Notes: generated from the letters alone by a model not told the origin. Numbered from the stretch's first letter, positions 45,993-56,606 are shown. The stretch is 64,000 nucleotides of DNA from Streptococcus oralis (GCF_021497945.1 NZ_CP046524.1:205001-269000), one strand, 5' to 3'. Made by a program: numbers and translations.

Positions 45993-46470
45993 AATTGGAT
46001 TATTTACAGGTTCATTTGATCCTATGACAAATGGACATCTGGATATCATTGAACGTGCCAGCAAACTCTTTGATAAGCTCTATGTCGGGGTTTTCTACAA
46101 CCTCCACAAACAAGGTTTTCTCCCTGTTGAAAATCGCAAACGAGCAGTTGAAAAAGCTGTGGCGCATTTAGGTAATGTAGAGGTGTTGGCCTCTCATGAC
46201 CAACTAGTCGTCGATGTTGCAAGAAGACTGGGGGCTAAAACCCTTGTCCGTGGCTTGCGGAATGCCACAGACTTGCAATACGAGTCTAGTTTTGATTACT
46301 ACAATCATCAACTGGCTCCAGAAATCGAAACCATTTACCTATATAGTCGCCCAGAGCACCTCTATATTAGCTCTTCAGCCATGAGAGAACTTCTGAAGTT
46401 TGGTCAGGAGATTCAGCAATATGTACCAAACAGTGTTGTGGAGGAATTAGAACATGAAGAAAAAAACTAG
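45982..46470 (+). CDS. coaD: Phosphopantetheine adenylyltransferase
   Basis: 162-aa nucleotidyltransferase of coenzyme A synthesis, converting 4'-phosphopantetheine and ATP to dephospho-CoA. The T/HxGH-type motif is [17 protein letters not shown], and the second signature is [15 protein letters not shown]. Overlaps rsmD by 11 nt and sepM by 17 nt. The rsmD-coaD pairing is common in Firmicutes. Confidence 0.97.
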   Translation: MSDKIGLFTGSFDPMTNGHLDIIERASKLFDKLYVGVFYNLHKQGFLPVENRKRAVEKAVAHLGNVEVLASHDQLVVDVARRLGAKTLVRGLRNATDLQYESSFDYYNHQLAPEIETIYLYSRPEHLYISSSAMRELLKFGQEIQQYVPNSVVEELEHEEKN

Positions 46471-47491
46471 ATGGCCCTTATATGTCATCCTAGCACTAGT
46501 AGTGACTTTTTTAGCTTTTGTAGTGCCTTTACCCTACTACATAGAAGTTCCAGGTGGAGCGGAAGATATTCGTCAAGTTTTGAAAGTCAATGAAACAGAG
46601 GATACAGAAGCAGGAGCTTACCAGTTTGTAACAGTCGGTATTCGGCACGCAACTCTGTCGCATCTTGTCTATGCTTGGTTAACACCTTTCACGGATATTA
46701 GAAGCGCTAAGGAGACTACGGGTGGTTCTACGGATGCGGAGTTTATGCGGATCAATCAGTTCTACATGCAAACATCCCAAAATATGGCCAAGTATCAAGG
46801 CTTGAAGACGGCTGGCAAGGATATCGAGCTCAAGTATCTGGGAGTCTATGTCTTGACCGTGACGGACAATTCAACTTTTAAGGGCATTCTGAACATTGCA
46901 GACACAGTGACGGCTGTTAATGATAAGACATTTGACAGTTCCAAAGACTTGGTTGACTATGTCAACTCTCAAAAACTAGGAGATCCAGTCAAGGTAACCT
47001 ACGAAGAAGACGGAAGAATCAAGACTGCTGAAGGTAAAATTATCACTCTCGAAAACGGGAAAAACGGGATTGGGATTGGTTTGATTGACCGTACGGAAGT
47101 GACCAGTGATGTTCCGATTCGCTTTTCAACAGCTGGTATCGGGGGTCCAAGTGCAGGTCTCATGTTTAGCCTAGCTATCTACACCCAGATAGCAGATCCA
47201 GGTCTTCGTAATGGTCGTATCGTTGCAGGAACAGGAACCATTGATCGCGATGGAAATGTTGGCGATATTGGTGGAATTGACAAAAAAGTAGTTGCAGCCT
47301 CTCGTCAGGGAGCCAACATCTTTTTTGCTCCTGACAATCCAGTTACCGAGGAAGCAAAAAAAGCAGATCCCAATGCGAAAAGCAACTATGAAACAGCCCT
47401 AGAAGCTGCTAAAACGATCAAAACAGAGATGAAAATCGTTCCTGTTAAGACTTTGCAGGATGCAATTGATTACCTTAAAAACAATCCCTAA
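46454..47491 (+). CDS. sepM: SepM-like membrane PDZ/Lon-type serine protease
   Basis: 345-aa membrane-anchored protease facing outside. One N-terminal helix ([18 protein letters not shown]) is followed by a PDZ domain (about 125-200, [18 protein letters not shown]...[11 protein letters not shown]) and a Lon-type protease domain with the Ser-Lys dyad: catalytic Ser in [14 protein letters not shown] and Lys in [16 protein letters not shown]. In S. mutans SepM trims the competence-stimulating peptide; whether it does so here is inference. It overlaps coaD by 17 nt. Confidence 0.9.
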   Translation: MKKKTRWPLYVILALVVTFLAFVVPLPYYIEVPGGAEDIRQVLKVNETEDTEAGAYQFVTVGIRHATLSHLVYAWLTPFTDIRSAKETTGGSTDAEFMRINQFYMQTSQNMAKYQGLKTAGKDIELKYLGVYVLTVTDNSTFKGILNIADTVTAVNDKTFDSSKDLVDYVNSQKLGDPVKVTYEEDGRIKTAEGKIITLENGKNGIGIGLIDRTEVTSDVPIRFSTAGIGGPSAGLMFSLAIYTQIADPGLRNGRIVAGTGTIDRDGNVGDIGGIDKKVVAASRQGANIFFAPDNPVTEEAKKADPNAKSNYETALEAAKTIKTEMKIVPVKTLQDAIDYLKNNP

Positions 47492-47531
47492 TTTGTAGAA
47501 AAATTGAAAACTAGCGCGCAAGCGGATAAGA

Positions 47532-47540
47532 TGGTATAAT
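47532..47540 (+). promoter_or_regulatory. Promoter giving a leaderless mRNA (DUF1146 gene)
   Basis: TGGTATAAT ends 6 nt before the ATG at 47547, the same geometry as at 7281 and 42809. Confidence 0.75.
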
Positions 47541-47546
47541 AGTCAA

Positions 47547-47777
47547 ATGGTTCAATTATTATTCACTCTAAGTAGTCATATACTCTTTATTTATTTGAGT
47601 TTTTACCTTTTAAAAGATCTTGTAAGATGGGAAAAGGTTTTAAAAGTAACTGCTACTAACACAAAAAAAGTTCGTTTATTGGTAGGCTTCTTTAGTATTG
47701 TGATGGGCTATATCTTGAGTTCATTCTTTATCAGTTTGTACCAACTGTGGCAAGAAGCACTTAGAGGACTATTATAA
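47547..47777 (+). CDS. DUF1146 / YwzB-like small membrane protein
   Basis: 76-aa protein with two membrane helices (about 1-22 and 48-70) separated by a basic stretch ([17 protein letters not shown]). It resembles the YwzB/DUF1146 family commonly next to murA, and sits 23 nt before murA here. There is no ribosome-binding site; it appears leaderless. No function is established that I know of. Confidence 0.75.
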   Translation: MVQLLFTLSSHILFIYLSFYLLKDLVRWEKVLKVTATNTKKVRLLVGFFSIVMGYILSSFFISLYQLWQEALRGLL

Positions 47778-47800
47778 AATCAAAAGTAAAGGAAATAACT

Positions 47801-49084
47801 ATGGAAAAAATTGTGGTTCAAGGCGGAGATAATCGTTTGGTCGGGAGTGTGACCATCGAGGGAGCAAAGAATGCCGTCTTGCCCTTGTTGGCAGCGACTA
47901 TTCTAGCAAGCAAGGGTAAGACAGTCTTGCAGAATGTTCCAATCTTGTCAGATGTTTTCACCATGAATCAAGTGGTTCGAGGTCTGAATGCCAAGGTGGA
48001 CTTTGATGAGGAAGGTCATGTTGTCGAAGTCGATGCGACAGGAGATATCACGGAGGAAGCTCCGTATAAGTATGTCAGCAAGATGCGGGCATCTATCGTG
48101 GTCTTGGGACCAATCCTTGCTCGTGTAGGCCATGCCAAGGTATCCATGCCAGGTGGATGTACCATCGGGAGTCGTCCGATCGATCTCCACCTCAAGGGTT
48201 TGGAAGCTATGGGGGCTAAGATCAGCCAGACAGCTGGTTACATTGAAGCCAAGGCGGAACGCCTGCATGGCGCTCATATCTACATGGACTTTCCTAGTGT
48301 CGGCGCAACACAAAACTTGATGATGGCAGCAACTTTAGCTGATGGTGTGACAGTCATTGAAAATGCTGCGCGTGAGCCAGAAATTGTAGATCTCGCTATC
48401 TTCCTTAATGAAATGGGAGCCAAGGTCAAGGGAGCTGGTACCGAAACAATCACAGTGACTGGTGTCGAGAACCTCCATGGTACGACTCATACTGTAGTAC
48501 AGGACCGTATTGAAGCTGGAACCTTTATGGTAGCAGCAGCCATGACAGGTGGGGATGTTCTCGTTCGTGATGCAGTCTGGGAGCATAATCGTCCCTTGAT
48601 TTCAAAACTACTTGAGATGGGTGTTGAGGTGACGGAGGAGTCGGAAGGTATTCGTGTTCGTTCTCAACTTGAAAATCTCAAGGCTGTTCATGTAAAAACC
48701 TTACCACATCCAGGATTCCCAACAGATATGCAGGCGCAATTTACAGCTCTGATGACAGTCGCAAAAGGGGAATCCACCATGGTGGAAACGGTGTTTGAGA
48801 ATCGCTTCCAACACTTAGAGGAAATGCGCCGTATGGGCTTGCATTCAGAGATTATCCGTGATACAGCTCGTATTGTAGGGGGACAGGCTTTACAGGGGGC
48901 AGAAGTTCTATCAACGGACCTTCGCGCTAGTGCTGCTTTGATTTTGACAGGTTTGGTGGCGCAGGGAGAAACAGTTGTCGGTAAATTAGTCCACCTTGAT
49001 AGAGGTTATTACCGCTTCCATGAGAAATTGGCTCAGCTAGGAGCGAAGATTCAGCGAATTGAGGCAAATGATGAAGAAGAATAA
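47801..49084 (+). CDS. murA: UDP-N-acetylglucosamine 1-carboxyvinyltransferase
   Basis: 427-aa first committed enzyme of peptidoglycan synthesis and fosfomycin target. The N-terminal [15 protein letters not shown], then [23 protein letters not shown] with the active-site Cys near residue 120, and [15 protein letters not shown] are diagnostic. Cys rather than Asp predicts fosfomycin sensitivity of the enzyme. Streptococci usually have two MurA paralogues. RBS AAAGGAAA. Overlaps epuA by 14 nt. Confidence 0.96.
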   Translation: MEKIVVQGGDNRLVGSVTIEGAKNAVLPLLAATILASKGKTVLQNVPILSDVFTMNQVVRGLNAKVDFDEEGHVVEVDATGDITEEAPYKYVSKMRASIVVLGPILARVGHAKVSMPGGCTIGSRPIDLHLKGLEAMGAKISQTAGYIEAKAERLHGAHIYMDFPSVGATQNLMMAATLADGVTVIENAAREPEIVDLAIFLNEMGAKVKGAGTETITVTGVENLHGTTHTVVQDRIEAGTFMVAAAMTGGDVLVRDAVWEHNRPLISKLLEMGVEVTEESEGIRVRSQLENLKAVHVKTLPHPGFPTDMQAQFTALMTVAKGESTMVETVFENRFQHLEEMRRMGLHSEIIRDTARIVGGQALQGAEVLSTDLRASAALILTGLVAQGETVVGKLVHLDRGYYRFHEKLAQLGAKIQRIEANDEEE

Positions 49085-49265
49085 AAACTTACGCTATGTA
49101 CTCCGCCGCCTACTGTTGATTTTTATTGTTCTCTTGATAGGTTTCCTTGCTTTAGGAATCGGCTTGATGGTAGGCTATGGCATCCTAGGAAAGGGACAGG
49201 ATCCGTGGGCTATCTTATCTCCGGCAAAGTGGCAGGAATTGATTAGCAAATTTACAGGAAATTAG
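49071..49265 (+). CDS. epuA: EpuA-like small membrane protein (RNA polymerase beta-associated)
   Basis: 64-aa protein with one membrane helix (about 14-38, [24 protein letters not shown]) and a C-terminal [22 protein letters not shown]. It is the conserved EpuA family seen between murA and endA in streptococci, which databases often label DNA-directed RNA polymerase subunit beta family. The ATG at 49071 has GAGG 6 nt upstream; 49068 is a possible alternative. Confidence 0.85.
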   Translation: MKKNKNLRYVLRRLLLIFIVLLIGFLALGIGLMVGYGILGKGQDPWAILSPAKWQELISKFTGN

Positions 49266-49305
49266 ACTGGGAGACCAGTCTTTTTCTAAAGAAATAAGGA
49301 GAAAA

Positions 49306-50130
49306 ATGGACAAAAAAACAAGACAAGCTCTGATAGGGTTACTTCTATTCTTACTCTTGGCTGCTGGAAGCTACTATATCAAGCAGATGCAGACAGCGCC
49401 AAACACCCCTAGAACTAAGGTTAGTCAGAAAAAGCAAGCTTCAGAAGCTCCCAGTCAGGAGCTGGCTGAAAGTGTCTTAACTGAGTCAATCAAAAACCAA
49501 ATCAAGGGGGGACTCGAGTGGAATGGAGCAGGGGCCTTCATTGTCAATGGCAATAAGACCAATCTAGATGCCAAGGTTTCTAGCAAACCCTATGCGGATA
49601 ATAAGACAAAGACAGTGGGAAAAGAAACAGTTCCAACTGTTGCCAATGCCATCTTATCCAAAGCGACTCGGCAGTATAAGAATCGTGAAGAAACAGGAAA
49701 TGGATCCACCTCTTGGACGCCACCAGGATGGCATCAGGTTAAAAATCTAAAGGGAGCCTACACACATGCAGTTGATAGAGGACACCTGCTAGGCTATGCC
49801 TTGATAGGTGGTTTGGATGGTTTTGATGCCTCTACCAGCAATCCCAAGAACATTGCAGTCCAGACAGCTTGGGCGAATCAAGCGCAAGCTGAGGATTCGA
49901 CTGGTCAGAACTACTATGAGAGTTTGGTCAGAAAAGCCTTGGACCAGAATAAGAGAGTCCGTTATCGGGTAACTCTCCACTATGCGACAAATGAGGATCT
50001 AGTTCCGTCCGCTTCACAAATTGAAGCCAAGTCTTCGGATGGCGAGTTGGAATTCAATGTCCTAATCCCCAATGTTCAAAAGGGTATCCAGCTTGACTAC
50101 CGAACAGGTCAAGTTACGGTGATAAACTAG
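49306..50130 (+). CDS. endA: Membrane-bound DNA-entry nuclease EndA
   Basis: 274-aa membrane-anchored beta-beta-alpha-metal nuclease. One N-terminal helix (about 8-25, [18 protein letters not shown]) anchors it outside the cell. The catalytic motif is [15 protein letters not shown] (His about 160) with the metal Asn in [13 protein letters not shown]. In pneumococcus EndA degrades the non-transforming strand during DNA uptake and helps destroy neutrophil traps. RBS AAGGAGAA. It follows epuA by 40 nt. Confidence 0.96.
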   Translation: MDKKTRQALIGLLLFLLLAAGSYYIKQMQTAPNTPRTKVSQKKQASEAPSQELAESVLTESIKNQIKGGLEWNGAGAFIVNGNKTNLDAKVSSKPYADNKTKTVGKETVPTVANAILSKATRQYKNREETGNGSTSWTPPGWHQVKNLKGAYTHAVDRGHLLGYALIGGLDGFDASTSNPKNIAVQTAWANQAQAEDSTGQNYYESLVRKALDQNKRVRYRVTLHYATNEDLVPSASQIEAKSSDGELEFNVLIPNVQKGIQLDYRTGQVTVIN

Positions 50131-50152
50131 AAACAATCTATAAAAGAACAAA

Positions 50153-50190
50153 AATTGCTCCCTTGTTTATCATACGATAAGGGAGCAATT
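50153..50190. repeat. Perfect 12-bp hairpin after endA
   Basis: aattgctccctt (50153-50164) and aagggagcaatt (50179-50190) are perfect complements; the 14-nt interior contains a further ttatc-atac-gata pairing. It lacks a clear T run on the + side, so it may be a weak terminator or an RNA-protecting 3' end for endA. Confidence 0.7.
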
Positions 50191-50229
50191 GTATAAATTA
50201 GAAAATAATGTGATTCCTACGCTAATTTA

Positions 50230-50238
50230 TGATATAAT
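50230..50238 (+). promoter_or_regulatory. Promoter of the CNNM/CBS protein gene
   Basis: Extended -10 TGATATAAT, about 33 nt before the ATG. Confidence 0.6.
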
Positions 50239-50270
50239 GGAACACGAGATACTATTTTAGGAGAAGGACT

Positions 50271-51602
50271 ATGGAAGACCCGAGCAGTCAGAATTTGTTG
50301 CTACAGTTTGTATTATTATTTATCTTGACCTTGTTAAATGCTTTTTTCTCAGCCACTGAAATGGCGATGGTGTCACTAAACCGTGCCCGAGTAGAGCAAA
50401 AGGCAGAAGAAGGAGACAAACGTTATATCCGTTTGTTAAAGGTACTTGAAAATCCTAATCACTTTTTATCAACGATTCAAGTCGGTATCACCTTGATTAC
50501 GATCTTGTCAGGGGCCAAATTGGCGGATACCCTTGGACAAGTGATCGCATCTTGGATGGGAAGCGGAGAGACGGCTTACGCCATTGCAAGTTTCCTCTCT
50601 TTGGCATTCTTGACCTATATCTCCATTGTTTTTGGTGAGCTCTATCCTAAGCGGATTGCCCTCAATTTGAAAGATGCTTTGGCGATTCGAACAGCACCAA
50701 TTATTATTGGTCTTGGAAAGATTGTAAGTCCCTTTGTCTGGCTACTATCTGCTTCAACTAATTTGTTGAGTCGTGTGACGCCAATGACCTTTGATGATGC
50801 TGATGAAAAGATGACACGTGATGAAATAGAGTACATGCTCACCAATAGTGAAGAAACACTGGATGCAGATGAGATTGAAATGCTACAGGGGATCTTTTCT
50901 CTAGATGAACTAATGGCTCGTGAGCTAATGGTGCCTCGTACCGATGCCTTTATGGTAGATATTCAGGATGACAGTAAGGCGATTATCGAAAGTATTTTGA
51001 AGCAAAATTTCTCACGTATTCCCGTTTATGACGGTGATAAGGACAATGTGATTGGTTTGATTCATACCAAGCGTTTGCTAAACGCCGCCTATGCAGATGG
51101 TTTTGAAAATATTATTTGGAAACGAATCCTCCAAACGCCACTATTTGTGCCTGAGACTATCTTTGTGGATGACCTCCTTAAAGAGCTTCGAAATACCCAA
51201 AATCAAATGGCTATCTTACTAGACGAATACGGTGGTATGGCTGGTTTGGTAACTCTGGAAGATCTCCTAGAGGAAATCGTCGGCGAAATTGATGACGAAA
51301 CGGACAGGGCAGAAATCGAAGTCCATCAAATCGGTGAGGATACCTATATTGCACAAGGAACCATGAATCTTAACGACTTCAACGACTACTTTGGCGTTGA
51401 ACTAGAAAGCGATGATGTTGATACTATCGCCGGTTATTATTTGACAGGTGTTGGAACGATCCCAACAACTGAAAAAATCAGTTATGAACTGGTCAGCCAA
51501 AACAAGCAGATCGTCTTGACCAATGATAAGGTAAAAAATGGACGTGTTACCAAGGTAAAAGTTCAAATCACCGAAATAGACCCCGAAGAAGAAACCGAGT
51601 AA
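50271..51602 (+). CDS. CNNM/CBS-domain transporter (HlyC/CorC family)
   Basis: 443-aa protein with an N-terminal CNNM membrane domain (about 1-180, FFSATEMAMVSLNRARVEQKAEEG and FGELYPKRIALN), two CBS domains (ELMVPRTDAFMVDIQDDSK, then PETIFVDDLLKELRNTQNQMAILLDEYGGMAGLVTLEDLLEEIVGEI), and a C-terminal CorC/HlyC domain. It is often called TlyC hemolysin but more likely exports or controls magnesium or cobalt. RBS GGAGAAGG. Monocistronic. Confidence 0.9.
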   Translation: MEDPSSQNLLLQFVLLFILTLLNAFFSATEMAMVSLNRARVEQKAEEGDKRYIRLLKVLENPNHFLSTIQVGITLITILSGAKLADTLGQVIASWMGSGETAYAIASFLSLAFLTYISIVFGELYPKRIALNLKDALAIRTAPIIIGLGKIVSPFVWLLSASTNLLSRVTPMTFDDADEKMTRDEIEYMLTNSEETLDADEIEMLQGIFSLDELMARELMVPRTDAFMVDIQDDSKAIIESILKQNFSRIPVYDGDKDNVIGLIHTKRLLNAAYADGFENIIWKRILQTPLFVPETIFVDDLLKELRNTQNQMAILLDEYGGMAGLVTLEDLLEEIVGEIDDETDRAEIEVHQIGEDTYIAQGTMNLNDFNDYFGVELESDDVDTIAGYYLTGVGTIPTTEKISYELVSQNKQIVLTNDKVKNGRVTKVKVQITEIDPEEETE

Positions 51603-51629
51603 AACAGTGATTTTCGTCACTGTTTTTTT
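51601..51629 (+). terminator. Terminator of CNNM/CBS gene
   Basis: aaaacagtga-ttttcg-tcactgtttt followed by T residues, a perfect 10-bp stem starting in the stop codon. Confidence 0.9.
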
Positions 51630-51696
51630 ATTCGCCCCAAATTCGCCTCAAAAGATTTTCAAAGTTATCCTTATTTTTATCCGAAGAAAAAAACAA

Positions 51697-51720
51697 AAAA
51701 GCCCGATTTTACGGGCTTTT
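51697..51720 (-). terminator. Terminator downstream of tRNA-Cys
   Basis: aaaagcccg-atttta-cgggctttt: perfect 9-bp stem. On the minus strand it is followed by a long T run (ttttttgttttttt), so it ends the tRNA-Cys transcript. Confidence 0.88.
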
Positions 51721-51754
51721 CATTCGGTTAATTCCTGTTAATTCAGGTACTGAA

Positions 51755-51825
51755 AGGCGGTAGACGGATTTGAACCGACGATCAAGCTTTTGCAGAGCCG
51801 TGCCTTACCACTTGGCTATACCGCC
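51755..51825 (-). tRNA. tRNA-Cys (anticodon GCA)
   Basis: A 71-nt cloverleaf on the minus strand: acceptor ggcggta pairs with taccgcc, D arm with gccaagtggtaaggc, anticodon loop ctctGCAaaag, T arm with gtcggttcaaatccgtc. The discriminator base is U and no CCA is encoded. Single-gene unit with consensus promoter and terminator. The stretch from 51830 to 52045 up to the ami control region holds only that promoter. Confidence 0.97.
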
Positions 51826-51837
51826 TCAACGTTTAAT

Positions 51838-51866
51838 ATTATACCTTGAAAATGATTCTACGTCAA
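51838..51866 (-). promoter_or_regulatory. tRNA-Cys promoter
   Basis: On the minus strand TTGACG (51866-51861), a 17-bp spacer and TATAAT (51843-51838), just 12 nt before the tRNA 5' end. Confidence 0.88.
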
Positions 51867-52045
51867 TAGTTTCTTAATCGAAAATCCAATTTAGAAGATT
51901 GCCCTTTCTGATTGGATAGAAAAATGGGGAGAGAAAACCTGAAAATCAGGCTTTATGGGCATTAAGTTTGCCTTATGACTTGATAGATAGCAAACAAAGA
52001 ATAGAAAAATTTGATAAATGAAAGTTTTTTGTGGTTACACGCCTA

Positions 52046-52091
52046 AATATTCTGAAAATTCGTTTACTTTTTGAGAAATCTATGGTATAAT
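52046..52091 (+). promoter_or_regulatory. amiA promoter with adjacent CodY box
   Basis: TTTACT (52063-52068), a 17-bp spacer and TGGTATAAT (52083-52091). Immediately upstream AATATTCTGAAAATT (52046-52060) matches 14 of 15 positions of the CodY consensus AATTTTCWGAAAATT. Position and quality suggest nutrient-dependent repression of peptide import. Confidence 0.8.
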
Positions 52092-52129
52092 TGACAATAA
52101 GCCTAAATTTTTTAAGAGGAGTTACATAC

Positions 52130-54109
52130 ATGAAAAAAAGTAGAGTATTTGTTACAGCAGGGATTGCTTTGCTGGCAACTGGCGTTCTCGCTGCTTGCGG
52201 TTCTTCAAAATCATCTGATTCAACAGCACCAAAAAATTATGGTTATGTTTATACAGCTGATCCGGAAACATTGGATTACCTCATTTCAGGGAAACAAAGT
52301 ACTAAGATTGCCACTTCAAATGGTATTGACGGTCTCTTCACAAATGACAAATATGGGAATTTGACTCCCGCAGTTGCAGAAGATTGGTCAGTCTCAAAAG
52401 ATGGTTTGACTTATACCTACAAAATCCGCAAAGGTGTTAAATGGATGACATCTGATGGGGAAGAGTACGCTGAAGTAACAGCTAAAGATTTCGTAAATGG
52501 TTTGAAACACGCAGCAGATAAGAAATCCGAAGCTCTATATCTAGCAGAAACTTCTGTTAAAGGATTGTCTGATTATTTGTCTGGAAATTCAAAAGACTTT
52601 TCTACGGTAGGTGTGAAGGCAGTTGATGATTATACTCTTGAATACACTTTGAACAAACCCGAACCATACTGGAACTCTAAGATGGCCTACTCAATCTTCT
52701 GGCCATTGAACGAAGAATTTGAAAAATCAAAAGGATCAGATTTTGCCAAAGCAACAGATCCTACGTCATTGCTTTATAATGGTCCGTTCTTGCTGAAAGG
52801 TTTGACTACTAAATCTTCTATCGAATTTGCTAAGAATGAGCAGTACTGGGATAAGGATAACGTTCACCTTGATAAAGTTACCCTTGCTTTCTATGATGGT
52901 TCAGACCAAGAGTCCATTGAGCGTAACTTTACAAGTGGAGCCTATAGCTATGCTCGCCTTTACCCAACAAGTTCAAACTATTCTAAAGTAGAAGAGACAT
53001 ACAAGGAAAATATCTTCTACACTCCATCAGGACCAGGGATTGCTGGTTTGGGTGTGAATATTGACCGTCAAGGTTACAAATACACTTCTAAGACAACTGA
53101 TGAAGAGAAGACTTCTACTAAGAAAGCCCTTCTTAACAAAGACTTCCGTCAGGCCTTGAACTTTGCCTTTGACCGTACTTCTTACTCAGCACAAATCAAT
53201 GGTAAGGAAGGGGCCCCCCTTGCAGTTCGTAACCTCTTTGTGAAACCAGGGTTTGTCTCTGCAGGTGAAAAAACTTTCGGTGACTTGGTAACTGATAAGA
53301 TGGCTACTTACGGTGATGAATGGAAGAACGTAAACTTTGCTGATGGTCAAGACGGTCTCTTCAATGCTGATAAAGCCAAGGCTGAATTTGCCAAAGCTAA
53401 AACTGCATTGGAAACAGAAGGCGTGAAATTCCCTATTCACTTGGATGTTCCAGTAGACCAAACATCTAAAAATTATATCGCTCGTATTCAATCCTTTAAA
53501 CAATCAGTTGAAAAAGTACTTGGTGAAGATAATGTAGTGATTGATATCCAACAAGTTTCTAAAGATGAGTTGAACAACATCACTTACTATGCTGCAAACG
53601 CTGCGGCAGAAGATTGGGACCTCTCAGGAGCAGTTGGATGGATCCCTGACTATGAAGATCCATCAACTTACCTTGATATCTTAAAAACAACGAATGCTGA
53701 ACAAACAAAAACATACATGGGTTATGAAGGTGCAGATAATGCTGCAGCAGCTCAAGTTGGTTTGAAAGAATACGATAAGCTAGTTGATGAAGCTGCTAAA
53801 GAAACAAGCGATTTGAATGTTCGTTATGAAAAATACGCGGCTGCTCAAGCTTGGTTGACAGATAGCTCACTCTTCTTGCCAGCTATGTCATCAAGTGGTG
53901 CTGCACCATTCATTTCTCGTGTTGTACCATTCACAGCATCATACAGCCAGTCTGGAGATAAGGGCTCAGATGTATACTTCAAGTATATTCAGTTACAAGA
54001 CAAGGTTGTAACAAAAGTTGACTATGAACAGGCTCGTGAAAAATGGCTCAAAGAGAAAAAAGAATCAAACGAAAAAGTTCAAAAAGAATTGGCTAATCAC
54101 GTTAAATAA
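52130..54109 (+). CDS. amiA: Oligopeptide-binding lipoprotein AmiA
   Basis: 659-aa substrate-binding lipoprotein of the Ami oligopeptide ABC importer. A signal peptide with lipobox LAAC (Cys about 23) begins MKKSRVFVTAGIALLATG. The mature SBP_bac_5 domain starts NYGYVYTADPETLDYLISG. The length matches pneumococcal AmiA. The ATG at 52130 has AAGAGGAG upstream; longer frames lack a site. Such proteins bring in peptides for nutrition and signalling (Rgg/competence-type peptides by family knowledge). Confidence 0.95.
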   Translation: MKKSRVFVTAGIALLATGVLAACGSSKSSDSTAPKNYGYVYTADPETLDYLISGKQSTKIATSNGIDGLFTNDKYGNLTPAVAEDWSVSKDGLTYTYKIRKGVKWMTSDGEEYAEVTAKDFVNGLKHAADKKSEALYLAETSVKGLSDYLSGNSKDFSTVGVKAVDDYTLEYTLNKPEPYWNSKMAYSIFWPLNEEFEKSKGSDFAKATDPTSLLYNGPFLLKGLTTKSSIEFAKNEQYWDKDNVHLDKVTLAFYDGSDQESIERNFTSGAYSYARLYPTSSNYSKVEETYKENIFYTPSGPGIAGLGVNIDRQGYKYTSKTTDEEKTSTKKALLNKDFRQALNFAFDRTSYSAQINGKEGAPLAVRNLFVKPGFVSAGEKTFGDLVTDKMATYGDEWKNVNFADGQDGLFNADKAKAEFAKAKTALETEGVKFPIHLDVPVDQTSKNYIARIQSFKQSVEKVLGEDNVVIDIQQVSKDELNNITYYAANAAAEDWDLSGAVGWIPDYEDPSTYLDILKTTNAEQTKTYMGYEGADNAAAAQVGLKEYDKLVDEAAKETSDLNVRYEKYAAAQAWLTDSSLFLPAMSSSGAAPFISRVVPFTASYSQSGDKGSDVYFKYIQLQDKVVTKVDYEQAREKWLKEKKESNEKVQKELANHVK

Positions 54110-54118
54110 ATAACTCTC

Positions 54119-54154
54119 AAGAGAACTTTCTCTCCATGAGGAGAAGGTTCTTTT
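54119..54154 (+). terminator. Partial terminator between amiA and amiC
   Basis: aagagaactttctctcc-atga-ggagaaggttctttt: long stem with a two-base bulge and one wobble, followed by TTTT. It probably lets only part of the transcripts continue, giving excess binding protein over permease. Confidence 0.75.
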
Positions 54155-54175
54155 GGGATTTTAAAAGGAAACGAT

Positions 54176-55672
54176 ATGAAGAAATATATTTTTATGCGTG
54201 TATTGCGTTCATTGGTGTCTATCTTCTTGGTGACAACCTTGACCTACACGATTATCTATACGATGGTTCCTCGAAAACTGATTTTCAAGCAGGATACCAA
54301 CTATAACAAAATTGCAACGACGCCAGATAAACGGGATAATTATGAAAATACCGTTTATGAGCGGATGGGCTATATAGAGTACTACGATACTAAGGAGTTG
54401 CAAGAAAAAGCGAGCACAATGGACTCATCTGTAACAGTAGATGCCAATGATACAAATAAGGCAATCTACGAAAAATACATCAACCAACTCGGTAATGGTT
54501 GGACACTCGGTGTATTCTCAGAAAGTGGTCAATTCTACGCTACGCGTGAAATTCCAATTTTTGAACGTGTTTTCAAATTCTACTCGAACTTGCTCGACAT
54601 TGATCATACAAACAAGATTCAAGACCCTGAAAATCCAAACTTGGAACGTTATCTTCGTTTTGAAAATGACCCTGCTATAGGTTGGTCATTGGTTGGTTCA
54701 GGTACAAAACATAAATACCTTTTGTATTTCAATAATCAATTTCCATTTGTACACCAAAACTTTGTGAACATTAACTTGGGAGACTCTTACCCAACTTATG
54801 CAAACACACCAGTGCTTCAAGTTATCACACAGGGTCAGGGACAAACCAAGACATCAGAAGTTCAATTCCCTACGGGTAAAAAGACTTCCTCTGTAGATAT
54901 TTACTCTCGTACCTACAAGTCACCAAGTCAAGCAGATGCGCGTGAGGTAGCTAACTATGGTAAAGACGATCCATATACAGCTACAGAAAGCAATTATCAA
55001 TATCCATCAATGATTGCAAGCTCGGCTGTTGCTGGTTTGATCGGTTTGATTATTTCTTATGCTATCGCAATTCCTCTTGGATCTGCTATGGCTCGCCACA
55101 AGAATACTTGGATTGATAGTTTCTCTACAGGTGCTCTAACCTTCTTGCTTGCCCTTCCAACGATCGCTTTGGTTTACATCGTGCGCTTGATTGGATCATC
55201 TATTGGTCTGCCAGACTCATTCCCTATCTTGGGTGCTGGGGATTGGCGTTCCTATGTCTTGCCTGCAGTCATTCTAGGTTTGTTGGGAGCGCCAAGTACA
55301 GCTATCTGGATTCGTCGTTATATGATTGACTTGCAATCTCAAGATTTCGTTCGATTTGCTCGTGCAAAAGGACTGTCTGAAAAAGAAATTTCAAATAAAC
55401 ACATCTTTAAAAATGCCATGGTTCCTTTGGTTTCAGGTATTCCTGGTGCCGTAATCGGAGTTATTGGTGGTGCAACATTGACAGAAACCGTCTTCGCCTT
55501 CCCAGGTATGGGTAAAATGTTGATCGACTCTGTTAAGGCATCAAACAACTCAATGGTAGTTGGTCTCGTCTTCATCTTCACATGTATTTCTATCTTCTCA
55601 CTCTTTGTAGGAGATATCTGGATGACCATGCTTGATCCACGTATTAAATTGACAGAGAAAGGAGGCAAATAA
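54176..55672 (+). CDS. amiC: Oligopeptide ABC transporter permease AmiC
   Basis: 498-aa inner-membrane permease. One N-terminal helix is followed by an unusually large extracellular segment (about residues 35-275) before five C-terminal helices. The permease signature with EAA-type loop is [27 protein letters not shown] (shown in part), near 400-425, which contacts the ATPases. RBS AAAAGGAA. The stop overlaps the start of amiD by one base (TAATG). Confidence 0.95.
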   Translation: MKKYIFMRVLRSLVSIFLVTTLTYTIIYTMVPRKLIFKQDTNYNKIATTPDKRDNYENTVYERMGYIEYYDTKELQEKASTMDSSVTVDANDTNKAIYEKYINQLGNGWTLGVFSESGQFYATREIPIFERVFKFYSNLLDIDHTNKIQDPENPNLERYLRFENDPAIGWSLVGSGTKHKYLLYFNNQFPFVHQNFVNINLGDSYPTYANTPVLQVITQGQGQTKTSEVQFPTGKKTSSVDIYSRTYKSPSQADAREVANYGKDDPYTATESNYQYPSMIASSAVAGLIGLIISYAIAIPLGSAMARHKNTWIDSFSTGALTFLLALPTIALVYIVRLIGSSIGLPDSFPILGAGDWRSYVLPAVILGLLGAPSTAIWIRRYMIDLQSQDFVRFARAKGLSEKEISNKHIFKNAMVPLVSGIPGAVIGVIGGATLTETVFAFPGMGKMLIDSVKASNNSMVVGLVFIFTCISIFSLFVGDIWMTMLDPRIKLTEKGGK

Positions 55673-56598
55673 TGTCAACAATCGGAAAAGAAAAATTTCA
55701 GTTCGTAAAACGTGACGATTTTGCCTCTGAAACAATTGACGCCCCTGCCTATTCATACTGGGGTTCTGTATTTAGACAGTTTCTAAAGAAAAAATCAACA
55801 GTCGTTATGTTGGGGATTTTGGTAGCCATTATCCTGATGAGCTTTATTTACCCAATGTTCTCAAAGTTTGACTTTAACGATGTGAGCAAGGTCAATGACT
55901 TTTCTGCTCGTTTTATCAAACCAAACGCTGAACATTGGTTTGGTACAGACAGCAATGGTAAATCCTTGTTTGACGGGGTTTGGTTTGGGGCGCGTAACTC
56001 GATCCTCATCTCTGTCATTGCCACTTTTATCAACCTTGTGATTGGGGTTATTGTTGGTGGAATTTGGGGAATTTCAAAATCTGTTGACCGCGTCATGATG
56101 GAAGTTTATAACATTATTTCAAACATTCCATCTCTCTTGATTGTCATCGTATTGACTTACTCGATTGGTGCTGGTTTCTGGAATTTGATTTTTGCCATGA
56201 GTGTGACAACTTGGATTGGGATTGCCTATATGATTCGTATCCAAATCATGCGTTATCGTGACTTGGAATACAACCTTGCTTCTCAAACATTGGGGACACC
56301 AACCTTTAAAATCATCGTTAAAAACATCATGCCACAATTGGTATCCGTTATTGTTTCTACGATGACCTTGATGTTGCCAAGCTTCATCTCTTATGAAGCC
56401 TTCCTTTCCTTCTTTGGACTTGGCTTGCCTGTAACAGTACCAAGTTTGGGACGTTTGATCTCAGATTACTCACAAAACGTTACGACCAACGCTTACTTGT
56501 TCTGGATTCCGTTGACAACCTTGATTTTGGTATCCTTATCTCTTTTCGTTGTTGGTCAAAACCTAGCGGACGCTAGTGATCCACGTACACATAGATAG
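55672..56598 (+). CDS. amiD: Oligopeptide ABC transporter permease AmiD
   Basis: 308-aa second permease with about six helices. The N-terminal cytoplasmic stretch ends at [20 protein letters not shown], and the EAA loop is [22 protein letters not shown]. It pairs with AmiC to form the channel. The start is shared with the AmiC stop; GGAGGC lies 5 nt upstream within amiC. Confidence 0.96.
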   Translation: MSTIGKEKFQFVKRDDFASETIDAPAYSYWGSVFRQFLKKKSTVVMLGILVAIILMSFIYPMFSKFDFNDVSKVNDFSARFIKPNAEHWFGTDSNGKSLFDGVWFGARNSILISVIATFINLVIGVIVGGIWGISKSVDRVMMEVYNIISNIPSLLIVIVLTYSIGAGFWNLIFAMSVTTWIGIAYMIRIQIMRYRDLEYNLASQTLGTPTFKIIVKNIMPQLVSVIVSTMTLMLPSFISYEAFLSFFGLGLPVTVPSLGRLISDYSQNVTTNAYLFWIPLTTLILVSLSLFVVGQNLADASDPRTHR

Positions 56599-56606
56599 GA
56601 GTAGAC

